Source: CALARM01 sp964431735 (GTDB lineage: Bacteria > Vulcanimicrobiota > SpSt-956 > JAKJGF01). Taken from it: a stretch of DNA of 41,761 nt. Both the position numbers and the translations under genes were made by a program. Shown in pieces: positions 1 to 7,295 of the stretch. Below the pieces are notes generated by a model that saw only the letters and a list, made by a program, of their open reading frames with translations, was not told the DNA's origin and searched no databases. The stretch lies in assembly GCA_964431735.1 (NCBI GenBank), contig CAYSLJ010000050.1, positions 1-41,761 on the forward strand, given 5' to 3'. Position 1 is the first letter of the stretch, and each line of letters opens with the position of its first letter.

Positions 1-1184
1 AAAAAGAAGAAGGCATATCTTTTGATGAACTGGAAATAGAAGAAGAGGAAAAAGAAGAAGGCATATCTTTTGATGAACTGGAAATAGAAGAAGAGGAAAA
101 AGAGGAAGATATATCTCTTGATGAGCTATTAGTAGAGGAAGAAAGTAAAGGTTTTGACACTGAAGAAATTGATAAAGAAAAGGCTGATGTAGATGAAGAT
201 GAAAGCACTCATAACGATCTTCCTGCTGTAAAAACCGTATCAAAAGCATCTGAAATTCAATTAAAATCAATAGAAATTGCTATCAGTGGAATACATGATA
301 TACTGGATACACATTTTACAGAAGTAAAGGAAACTATTGGAGTAATTTCAGATAATGTTAACAATCAGATAAATAATCAGACCGGTCAAACAATCAGTTA
401 TTTAGAAGAACTAATGGAGAAAATGACCGGCAAAATAGTAAAAGAAATTAGTGCCTTACCAAAATCATCTGAACCTATGGATATATATATTGATAGGATC
501 AGTGAATTACTCTCCAACCAGAGCCCTGTAAAAACTATAGAATTTAAAGATATGGATATCTACAAAGAACTTCAGAAAGAGCATGAAGAAACCATTATAG
601 AGGTGGAGCAATTACAGGGGAAAATCCAGAGTCTTGAGAAAGAAATTGAAGACTTTAAATCAAAGAGCCTGGAGCAGAAAAAGCTAATAAAAGAGAAGAG
701 CGAACAAATTGTTGAAATGACAGCAGAGATTGATAAAATGAAAGCAACTGGAAAGTATTCTTCAAAAGAAGATGAACTTGCCAAAGAATTAGAGAACAAA
801 AATAAACTTATGGAAAAACTGGTAAGCAATGTTAAAAGTCTTGTGGAAGAGAAGAAAGAGCTTGTAAAAGAGAAGGAAAAAGCTGAAAAAGAAAAGGCTG
901 AAGCAGAAGAAGCTAAAAAGACCTTTGAAAAGAAGCTTAAAGAAAGTGCAAGTAAATTATCAAATAAATTGAATGAAATAGACAGGTCAGATATAAAAAT
1001 AAAGGAAGCTGATAAAAAGCAGAGAGAACTGCAGAACAAGCTGGAAGCTTCAGAGAGAGAAATTAAAGCTCTGAAGAACGATCTGGAGAAAAAAGATATT
1101 CGTATCTCTCAACTCAGTAAAGAACTGGAAGAAGAAAGAAATAAAGGCGGAGGAGGCCTGAGTGGTTTCTTCAGGAGGAAATAA
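1..1184 (+). CDS. Coiled-coil protein, 5' end outside the window
   Basis: The reading frame is open from base 3 to the stop at 1184, so the gene begins before the window; the ATG at 414 is only an internal Met. The visible part starts with acidic 16-residue repeats (KEEGISFDELEIEEEE twice, then a diverged third), continues through a less charged segment, and from about base 560 on is an almost uninterrupted Lys/Glu-rich coiled coil of roughly 190 residues. It ends with a Gly-rich linker and the basic tail GGGGLSGFFRRK. No enzymatic motif, signal peptide or membrane segment is visible in this part. A structural or scaffold role is plausible from the coiled coil alone; family not recognised. 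A strong terminator follows directly, so it is the last gene of its transcript. Confidence 0.85.
   Translation, partial: KEEGISFDELEIEEEEKEEGISFDELEIEEEEKEEDISLDELLVEEESKGFDTEEIDKEKADVDEDESTHNDLPAVKTVSKASEIQLKSIEIAISGIHDILDTHFTEVKETIGVISDNVNNQINNQTGQTISYLEELMEKMTGKIVKEISALPKSSEPMDIYIDRISELLSNQSPVKTIEFKDMDIYKELQKEHEETIIEVEQLQGKIQSLEKEIEDFKSKSLEQKKLIKEKSEQIVEMTAEIDKMKATGKYSSKEDELAKELENKNKLMEKLVSNVKSLVEEKKELVKEKEKAEKEKAEAEEAKKTFEKKLKESASKLSNKLNEIDRSDIKIKEADKKQRELQNKLEASEREIKALKNDLEKKDIRISQLSKELEEERNKGGGGLSGFFRRK
3..143 (+). repeat. 48-bp in-frame tandem repeat
   Basis: Two identical 48-bp units (3-50 and 51-98) and a third degenerate unit (99-143) encode the acidic 16-residue repeat at the visible start of the coiled-coil protein. 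The array may extend upstream of the window. Perfect identity of two units suggests recent expansion or contraction. Confidence 0.9.
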
Positions 1185-1197
1185 GTGATAAATATTA

Positions 1198-1239
1198 ATA
1201 GGGCATTTATAGCACAATAAATAAATGCCCTATTTTTTT
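1198..1239 (+). terminator. Rho-independent terminator
   Basis: A 13-bp perfect stem (ATAGGGCATTTAT at 1198-1210 with its complement at 1221-1233), a 10-nt loop and a run of T to 1239. It lies 13 bases after the stop of the coiled-coil gene and ends its transcript. Confidence 0.9.
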
Positions 1240-1302
1240 ATAAATATTCAGGAGTTATATCTTACAAAACCAATATCAATTGTTTCTATAAAGTTATAAT
1301 TG

Positions 1303-1358
1303 GTTTTTTGGTTTTAGGTGTCCGGTTTTACGCCATGAAAAATAAAATTTCCTATACT
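1303..1358. repeat. Heptad-spaced GGTTTT run joined to a TTTTACGCCAT repeat, copy 1
   Basis: GGTTTT-type words recur every 7 bases (1303-1330) and run into a 36-bp dispersed repeat (about 1323-1358) beginning TTTTACGCCAT and ending TTTCCTATACTCT. Similar copies of the second part occur at 12329-12369 and 16781-16818. No coding potential seen. Confidence 0.65.
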
Positions 1359-1443
1359 CTAACAGGCATGACCGTATCGGTCACAACCAAATATGAAAAT
1401 GAATAGACAGTGGAGCATAAAACTTCATCATTTTCATATAAAA
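1359..1443 (+). repeat. 85-bp dispersed palindromic repeat, copy 1
   Basis: About 85 bases beginning CTAACAGGCATGACC are repeated in the opposite orientation at 9346-9430 with roughly one base in seven changed. Inside lies a perfect 12-bp inverted repeat, ATATGAAAATGA (1391-1402) and TCATTTTCATAT (1428-1439). It ends just before the kinase gene at 1461. No transposase is present, so it looks like a non-autonomous or structured element. Confidence 0.75.
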
Positions 1444-1460
1444 TTTAAAGGTATAAATAT

Positions 1461-3008
1461 ATGAAACTTTACTGTCCTAACTGTGGTAATGAGAATCAGG
1501 ATAACAGCATAAAATGTATTTTTTGTGATACTATACTGAGTAGATTCAGTAAAGGAGGACTTCTTACACCAGGGTTGATACTTCATTCAAAGTATCAGAT
1601 AGTAAAGCAAATTACCCAGGGAAAATTGAGCTCTATTTATTGCATAAAAGATGTTACAGCAAAAACTCTGCACATTCTTAAAGAATTACACTGTATTACC
1701 TATTCAAAGAATCAGAAAGAATATTTACTTACCAGATTTGAACAGGAAATTGAATTATTGATGAAATTAAAACATCCAAATCTACCGGCAGTAGTCGATT
1801 CGTTTAATCTGTATGGAAGATATTATCTCGTTATGGATTATATAGAAGGGTATGACTTGCAATATCTTTTGAATAAAAGCAATAATAAAAGTATTCCAGA
1901 AAAACTTGTTGTAAAATGGGCAATACAGTTATGTGACGTTTTAATTTATCTTCACAGGTTAAATATAATTCACAGAGATATAAAACCATCAAATATTATG
2001 GTGAGAGAAAAAGACGGCAAAATATTTCTGGTTGATTTTGGTCTTGCCAGGGTAATTGAAACAGAAAGAGACCTTACCAAAACGGCAGTTGGTACAGAAG
2101 GTTATATACCTCCCGAACAGTATGCAGGCAATCCTGTTCCTGCAAGTGACATTTATTCTCTCGGAGTTACACTTCATCATCTCGTAACAGGAGAATTTCC
2201 TTTTGTGCCTTTTATATTCAAACCTATAAGAAATTTCAATTCCAGTCTTTCCATCGAACTGGAGGCTATAATAGAAAAATGTATTAATCTTAAACTTGAA
2301 GAAAGATATTCCTCTGCTATGGCATTAAAAAGAGATTTAATGCTGGTGAAAGCATCTTTAACCTCTACCAGACTAAATAAATCGGAAGAACTGAGACCGG
2401 CAAAACCCAAATTCACAAAAATACTTAAACCGGAACAAAAAAAATATAGTATACCACTTGAGATAACAGAACGTGTGTCAGCACTTGATAGTGACGTAGC
2501 TCAAAAAATGCTCAGAAGTATTGAAACTCTGAGCAGAAGTAATGTTTTACCCTATTTAATCCAGATGATGCATAATAAGGATACAGAAGTCAGACGGGCT
2601 GTAGCTACAGCTCTTGGAGGATTAAAAGATAGTAATGCAGTAGGATATCTCATAGAACTGCTCAGAGATACTGATAGCCAGGTAAGACAACTGGCAGCAT
2701 GGGGACTGGGGGAATCAAAAGATAAAAGAGCCCTCCATCCACTTCTGGAAGCTCTTATGACAGGAGATACGGAACTCAGAGGCGGTGCAGCACTTGCACT
2801 GGGTGAATTAAAAGATAAAGAAGCAATCAGCCCCTTAATAGATACTTTTTCAAGTGACCCGGAACCTATGGTTCGTAAAAGGGCGGTCAGAGCTATAGGA
2901 GAAATAGGTGATAAAAGTGCTTTATCATACCTTGTTAATAGACTTGAGAAAGAGCAAGAAGAACCTGTAAAACGAACTATTTCCTGGGTTATAAAAGAGT
3001 TACAATAA
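1461..3008 (+). CDS. Zinc-ribbon Ser/Thr protein kinase with C-terminal HEAT repeats
   Basis: 515 aa. An N-terminal zinc ribbon (Cys5, Cys8, Cys19, Cys22) is followed by a Hanks-type kinase domain (about 45-295) and four or five PBS-lyase-type HEAT repeats (about 340-515). Catalytic residues are present: Lys74 in ILKEL, the loop HRDIKPSN with Asp173, DFG at 192-194 and GTEGYIPPEQ in the activation segment. The Gly-rich loop is reduced to QGKLSS, so ATP binding may be weak. No membrane segment, so it is probably cytosolic, with the HEAT repeats as a protein-binding platform. A repeat-filled spacer separates it from the upstream terminator. Kinase identity is firm; substrates are unknown. Confidence 0.93.
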   Translation: MKLYCPNCGNENQDNSIKCIFCDTILSRFSKGGLLTPGLILHSKYQIVKQITQGKLSSIYCIKDVTAKTLHILKELHCITYSKNQKEYLLTRFEQEIELLMKLKHPNLPAVVDSFNLYGRYYLVMDYIEGYDLQYLLNKSNNKSIPEKLVVKWAIQLCDVLIYLHRLNIIHRDIKPSNIMVREKDGKIFLVDFGLARVIETERDLTKTAVGTEGYIPPEQYAGNPVPASDIYSLGVTLHHLVTGEFPFVPFIFKPIRNFNSSLSIELEAIIEKCINLKLEERYSSAMALKRDLMLVKASLTSTRLNKSEELRPAKPKFTKILKPEQKKYSIPLEITERVSALDSDVAQKMLRSIETLSRSNVLPYLIQMMHNKDTEVRRAVATALGGLKDSNAVGYLIELLRDTDSQVRQLAAWGLGESKDKRALHPLLEALMTGDTELRGGAALALGELKDKEAISPLIDTFSSDPEPMVRKRAVRAIGEIGDKSALSYLVNRLEKEQEEPVKRTISWVIKELQ

Positions 3009-3079
3009 TTGTAACCTCTCAGCCATCACCGGGACAGATGTCAGATCACTATTCATTTACTGGCTTTAACATTAACTTC

Positions 3080-3108
3080 TTGACTTTTTTTTATTAGAGG
3101 GATATAAT
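3080..3108 (+). promoter_or_regulatory. Sigma70-type promoter for the SH3/NlpC gene
   Basis: TTGACT at 3080-3085, a 17-base spacer and a perfect TATAAT at 3103-3108, about 50 bases before the start codon at 3157. Confidence 0.8.
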
Positions 3109-3156
3109 ATTGAAGTATATCGAATAAAATTAGTATAGTTTAAAGAGGTAAAAGTT

Positions 3157-4965
3157 ATGTTAAAAAAATCAATTCTTTTGCCTGGCAAAATTCTGATGCT
3201 GTTTATAATTGCGGCATCATTTTTTATTTCTATTGGTATAGTTTTTGCCAGTCAGTCAGTCAAAATTCGTTACGTATCAGAAGATAATGTAAATCTAAGG
3301 CTTAAACCTTCACTCAGTTCCGACGTAGTAAGAGTCCTTAATAAAGGACAAAAATTATATGTAAAAAGCTACAAAAACGGCTGGATCTCTATCGGACTTT
3401 CAAACGGTATAACAGGATGGATAAATGAGAAATTTGTAACTGCTCAGAAACCGACTCATTCAGTAAACGTATCTTCCCGCGGTGATATTTCAACAATGAA
3501 GGTTCGTTATATAAATTCTGAAGGTGTTAATCTCAGGCAGTCTCCATCTCTCTCAAGTTCTATAGTCTCTGTTTTAAGCAGAGGGGAAAAAATTTTTGTC
3601 CAGAGTTATAAATCCGGATGGATAGGAATTTATCTTGAAAGTGGCAAAAAAGGTTGGGTACATGAAAAATTCATATCTTCTTCGCCCTGTAACGGAGATA
3701 AATGTAAAGTCAGATATGTCATAGGTAATAAGATAAATGTCAGAACTTCTCCGTCCCTTAACAGCAAGGTAATTTCAACTGCCAATCAGGGAGATAAAGT
3801 TTCAGTAATAGCATATAAAAACGAAGGATGGGTAAAGGTAGCATTTTCAGACGGACGGACAGGGTGGATACATGAGAAATTCATAGGAAAAGAACCTACA
3901 CAGACGCCTGGTATGAAGATACGTTATGTCCTGGGTACCCATGTTAATTTAAGAGATAAACCGTCTACAAATGCTGCTATAGTCGGTTCCGTGTCGAGCG
4001 GTGAAAAAGTCCTTGTAGAAGCATATGATGACTCAGGATGGGCTTACATAGAATTATCGAGCGGGGTAAATGCATGGATCAATGTTGAATTTATTACTTC
4101 TTCCCCTGTATATCCCGGCATGAAAGTAAGATATGTATGTGGAAATGGTGTAAACGTAAGAAGTAAAGCTTCTCTTAATTCTTCTGTAGTTACAATCGCC
4201 AATGCAGGAGATAAAGCTTTTATTAAAACATACGATAGTTCAGGATGGGTAAGTGTTGTTCTCGAAGGAGAACGTAAAGGATGGATTAAAGAGAAATATC
4301 TTACAGACTCAAAGAATGCACAGAATACTGTAACATCTTCAAAAATAAGATATATTCAGGGTAATGGCGTCAATGTAAGAAAAGGGCCATCTCTGAACGA
4401 AAAAGTTATCACAACTGTCAATAACGGTACGGAAGTCCGTGCTGAAAGTTATGATAACAACGGATGGGTACTTATTTCAACACATAAATATAAAGGCTGG
4501 GTATATAAAGGTTATATAGGTGTAGATATACTCCCTGACGAAATGGTTTCCATATCGTCAGGTTCTACCGGCAGTTCATATAAATCTCCCGTAAGTAACA
4601 GAGGCAACGGCCTTGTTGATACAGCTTATTCATATATGGGTATTCCCTATGTATGGGGCGGAACAACAGCCTATGGATTTGATTGTTCCGGATTTGCCCA
4701 GAGGGTTTATGCAGACAATGGTATTTCCATATTGAGAACCGCCGACGCCCAGTTTACAGAAGGCATTTCTGTAGGAAGAAATGAATTACAGCCAGGAGAT
4801 ATGGTATTCTTTACAACCTACACATACGGTGCATCCCATGTAGGTATTTATATTGGAAATTCACAATTTATTCATGCATCATCAGGAGCCGGTGAAGTAA
4901 CAATAAACAGTCTCAATGATTATTATTACAATGAAAGATTTCTTGGAGGACGCAGAATTCAGTAA
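3157..4965 (+). CDS. Exported NlpC/P60 peptidoglycan hydrolase with six SH3b domains
   Basis: 602 aa. A signal peptide (basic MLKK, then a hydrophobic stretch to about residue 31) precedes six bacterial SH3 domains of about 60 residues, each with the pattern (K)xRY...VN(L/V)R...GW. The C-terminal NlpC/P60 domain (about 485-602) has the catalytic Cys510 in DCSGF, His561 in SHVGIYIG and a third polar residue His573 in IHAS. The family cleaves D-Glu-diaminopimelate or related bonds in peptide stems, and the SH3b domains bind wall. Acts outside the cytoplasmic membrane. It has its own promoter and an RBS (AGAGG), and is probably monocistronic. Six SH3b domains is a high number. Identity is firm; the exact bond cleaved is inferred. 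Confidence 0.95.
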   Translation: MLKKSILLPGKILMLFIIAASFFISIGIVFASQSVKIRYVSEDNVNLRLKPSLSSDVVRVLNKGQKLYVKSYKNGWISIGLSNGITGWINEKFVTAQKPTHSVNVSSRGDISTMKVRYINSEGVNLRQSPSLSSSIVSVLSRGEKIFVQSYKSGWIGIYLESGKKGWVHEKFISSSPCNGDKCKVRYVIGNKINVRTSPSLNSKVISTANQGDKVSVIAYKNEGWVKVAFSDGRTGWIHEKFIGKEPTQTPGMKIRYVLGTHVNLRDKPSTNAAIVGSVSSGEKVLVEAYDDSGWAYIELSSGVNAWINVEFITSSPVYPGMKVRYVCGNGVNVRSKASLNSSVVTIANAGDKAFIKTYDSSGWVSVVLEGERKGWIKEKYLTDSKNAQNTVTSSKIRYIQGNGVNVRKGPSLNEKVITTVNNGTEVRAESYDNNGWVLISTHKYKGWVYKGYIGVDILPDEMVSISSGSTGSSYKSPVSNRGNGLVDTAYSYMGIPYVWGGTTAYGFDCSGFAQRVYADNGISILRTADAQFTEGISVGRNELQPGDMVFFTTYTYGASHVGIYIGNSQFIHASSGAGEVTINSLNDYYYNERFLGGRRIQ

Positions 4966-5008
4966 AATATAAATATAAGTGAGTAGCTTGTTTTTAATTA
5001 CTACTCAC

Positions 5009-5047
5009 AAAAAATATAACAGGGGCGATTAAATTCGTCCCTGTTAT
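5009..5047 (-). terminator. Terminator of the FmdB-like gene
   Basis: On the minus strand a 13-bp stem (5035-5047 with 5016-5028, one mismatch or wobble) with loop TTAAAT-like bases is followed by a run of six T (plus-strand A at 5009-5014). A shorter GTGAGTAG/CTACTCAC inverted repeat (4979-4986, 5001-5008) adjoins it, between the convergent genes. Confidence 0.7.
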
Positions 5048-5067
5048 TATTGTTCAGATATTTTTAT

Positions 5068-5352
5068 TTAAGCTGCTTTTTCTACTGTACTATCTATTTT
5101 ATTACTACCTGTGTCAGTTTTCGCGCATGTATCAGTCTTTGCATCCGAGCTGTCTGTACTGGTAAGGGTAGAGGATTTTCGAGAATCTGTCACATAAAAA
5201 CCAGATCCTTTAAAAATTATACCTACTGGCGATATTAATCTATTTGCTACTGATCCACAACATTCGCAGTTCACTTGCTGCCCGTTTAATTTAAAAGTAA
5301 AATATTCAAATTTATGTCCACAGGAAGAACATCTGAAATCATAGATTGGCAT
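5068..5352 (-). CDS. FmdB-family zinc-ribbon protein
   Basis: 94 aa. Starts MPIYDFRCSSCGHKFEY, the hallmark of the FmdB/CxxC_CxxC_SSSS putative regulatory family, with Cys8-Cys11 and a second CECC pair near residues 29-32 forming one zinc ribbon. Residues 37-52 carry the usual ISPVGIIFKGSGFY motif. The C-terminal 40 residues are low-complexity Ser/Thr/Asp/Lys. Members are small proteins of unproven function, first noted near formamidase genes. A strong promoter (5397-5425), an AGGGGGA ribosome site and a terminator mark it as a single-gene unit. Confidence 0.9.
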   Translation of the reverse strand: MPIYDFRCSSCGHKFEYFTFKLNGQQVNCECCGSVANRLISPVGIIFKGSGFYVTDSRKSSTLTSTDSSDAKTDTCAKTDTGSNKIDSTVEKAA

Positions 5353-5396
5353 AGAAAATCCCCCTTTCAGATAATTTTAATGATTTTCATCGAGTA

Positions 5397-5425
5397 ATTA
5401 TAAAACTTCACCGACATTCTGTCAA
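5397..5425 (-). promoter_or_regulatory. Consensus sigma70-type promoter for the FmdB-like gene
   Basis: Minus strand TTGACA (5420-5425), exactly 17 bases, TATAAT (5397-5402). Both hexamers are perfect; the predicted start is near 5390, giving a leader of about 40 bases. Confidence 0.88.
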
Positions 5426-5438
5426 GTATTTTTTAGAT

Positions 5439-5468
5439 TTGACCTTATTACAAAAATTGAGTTATAAT
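5439..5468 (+). promoter_or_regulatory. Possible promoter for the SDR gene
   Basis: TTGACC (5439-5444), 18 bases, TATAAT (5463-5468). It diverges from the FmdB promoter and would give the SDR mRNA a 240-base leader containing the palindromic element at 5506-5632. Confidence 0.55.
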
Positions 5469-5505
5469 TCTAATTACATGTAATTTCATACATGCCAGTA
5501 ACTAC

Positions 5506-5632
5506 TATAGAGTATTTCATAACTTACTAAAATTTAATTATAGTGAAAAGTGAAAAAGATAGGACTTTACTTACTATTCACTACACACTTTTCACTCATT
5601 CTTAATTATGGATTGTTATGAAACTATTATAC
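5506..5632. repeat. Palindromic element with TTTCATAAC/GTTATGAAA ends and GTGA-type heptads
   Basis: The outer arms are TATTTCATAAC (left) and GTTATGAAACTA (right); the core is an 11-bp perfect inverted repeat AGTGAAAAGTG (5542-5552) and CACTTTTCACT (5586-5596). Related copies lie at 38868-38985 and, interrupted, at 16821-17190. The rest of the 5353-5713 spacer holds the two promoters. Confidence 0.7.
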
Positions 5633-5713
5633 TCTGAGGCAGAAAAAGTTATCTGTCATTAAGGTATCATCTATAAACTGTGAAATTACAAATTTGAATA
5701 GAGGAGTTAATAT

Positions 5714-6409
5714 ATGGATATCAAAAACAAAATAGTCCTTATTACAGGAGGAAGTAGAGGTATAGGGGAAGCCACTGCAAGATGTTTTGCTGCTGAAGGA
5801 GCCAGAGTAATAATATGTTCAAGACATAAAGCCGACCTGGACAGAACCTGCGAAGAAATAATTAAAGAAGGCGGAGAATGTACGGGCATAGAATGTGATG
5901 TAAGAAATTCGGGAGATGTAAAAAATCTGATAGAAAAGATATCGGAAAAATTCAAACAAATAGATGTACTCATTAATAATGCAGGAGCAGGTTACTATAA
6001 ACCGTTTACTGAAACTACAGAGGAAGAATGGGATACGACTATGGATACAAACCTGAAAGGTATGTTTCTTACCTGCAGAGAAGCCATAGCTTATATGAAA
6101 AAGAACAGCATGATTATTAATATATCGTCAGGAGCAGGAAAACATGGTTTCCCGAATTTTGCAGCTTACTGTGCAAGTAAATTCGGCGTCATAGGGTTTA
6201 CTGAGAGTATTGCAGGAGAACTTCCATTTATAAAGGTTTATTCTATCTGTTCTGGCTCTGTAAATACAAAATTATTCAGAGATGCCTTTAAATACGCTCC
6301 TCCCGGTCAACCGGAAGAAATGGCAAATATACTGGTAGATCTATGTAAAAGAGAATATCTTAAATCGGGTGAATCTCTCGAATTAAATGAAATATCACCA
6401 AATATTTAG
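5714..6409 (+). CDS. Short-chain dehydrogenase/reductase
   Basis: 231 aa, classical SDR. The Rossmann motif TGGSRGIG lies at residues 11-18, NNAG near 89-92, the catalytic Ser in the IISS(G)AG region and the YxxxK pair at Tyr152 and Lys156. A basic residue (Arg) after the Gly motif and the SRHK segment at the end of beta-2 favour NADP(H) over NAD(H). This family oxidises or reduces hydroxyl/keto groups; the substrate cannot be told. It resembles FabG/3-oxoacyl reductase-like SDRs but is slightly short, with a C-terminus lacking the usual TGxxxxVDGG motif, so it is not a housekeeping FabG. RBS GAGGAG, 8 bases before the ATG. Confidence 0.92.
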   Translation: MDIKNKIVLITGGSRGIGEATARCFAAEGARVIICSRHKADLDRTCEEIIKEGGECTGIECDVRNSGDVKNLIEKISEKFKQIDVLINNAGAGYYKPFTETTEEEWDTTMDTNLKGMFLTCREAIAYMKKNSMIINISSGAGKHGFPNFAAYCASKFGVIGFTESIAGELPFIKVYSICSGSVNTKLFRDAFKYAPPGQPEEMANILVDLCKREYLKSGESLELNEISPNI

Positions 6410-6476
6410 GGTATATTCTTGTTTTTTTAATCATTTTATTATATGCTATATATAAATCTTGAAAGAGGAACATTTA

Positions 6477-7268
6477 ATGAAAAATTTATTTTTATCTGTA
6501 TGTTTATTAGTATTTGCACTTACCGCTCTGTCCTATTCTAAAGATAGAGCAGTAAAATATCCCTTTACTATAAGGTCTGTCATGAGTGATGTAAAAGAGA
6601 AGGTAGAGAAAGAATTTCGTTCTTTAAACGGTGAACAATGGCAGACAATAATGATAGATCAATTCAGTGGTTTTCTTGCCTATGCTTCTGTAGAAGGTAT
6701 GCCTGAGAGGAAAAATTTAACTGATTATAAGCTTGCCATAAAATTAGCAGATGAATTTTTAAAGAAAAACCGTGTTTTACTGGGAATAAAGGAACAGTTA
6801 CCTAAATGTATTAATGTAAGAGGTAATGAAAATCCTGAACTCGGTTATGTATGGGTAGATTATGGAGGACAGATTCAATATGACATGCCAGTAGAAGGTA
6901 CAAGAATATCTGTAAAAGTAGATCATCCCGGTGTAGTAAAAGAAATAAGAAACAGATGGTATCCTGATATAGAAATACCTCATGAAAAAGGTATGGATAA
7001 AGAAAAGATAAAAGAGATTCTTACAGGCAGATCTATTCCGTATAAAGGATATGGAGGACAGATGCTTGCCTATATAGTAAAAGATACTGATTTAACAGAA
7101 GATGCTCAACAGGTCATATTTCCTTTAAGAAAAGAAAGAGAAAATACAGTGGAATTCTATATCACCTGGAAGATAGAGATAAATAAAGAAGAGTTAAAAA
7201 ATGCATGGACTCTTTATATGGATATATACAGCGGACAGGATGTTTCTATAAAACAAAATTTTAAATAA
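6477..7268 (+). CDS. Exported protein with FTP/PepSY-propeptide-like fold
   Basis: 263 aa. I chose ATG 6477 over an in-frame TTG at 6459 because AGAGG stands 8 bases before it and a clean signal peptide (MKNLF, then hydrophobic to about residue 20) follows. The middle (YGGQIQYDMPVEGTRISV, then VDHPGVVKEI) and the end (LYMDIYSGQDV) look like the FTP and PepSY propeptide modules of thermolysin- and fungalysin-type proteases, but there is no HExxH or any other peptidase domain. It may bind or inhibit a peptidase, or be an unrelated periplasmic protein. The TolB-like lipoprotein gene follows 27 bases downstream, probably in one transcript. Confidence 0.75.
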   Translation: MKNLFLSVCLLVFALTALSYSKDRAVKYPFTIRSVMSDVKEKVEKEFRSLNGEQWQTIMIDQFSGFLAYASVEGMPERKNLTDYKLAIKLADEFLKKNRVLLGIKEQLPKCINVRGNENPELGYVWVDYGGQIQYDMPVEGTRISVKVDHPGVVKEIRNRWYPDIEIPHEKGMDKEKIKEILTGRSIPYKGYGGQMLAYIVKDTDLTEDAQQVIFPLRKERENTVEFYITWKIEINKEELKNAWTLYMDIYSGQDVSIKQNFK

Positions 7269-7295
7269 TTCAGGAGTCAAAATATCTCCGGACTG

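Noticed and set aside
3009..3079. Glycine-riboswitch-like words (CTCTCAG, GGGACAGA)
   Set aside because: The other half of the aptamer is missing, and the promoter of the next gene lies downstream of it.
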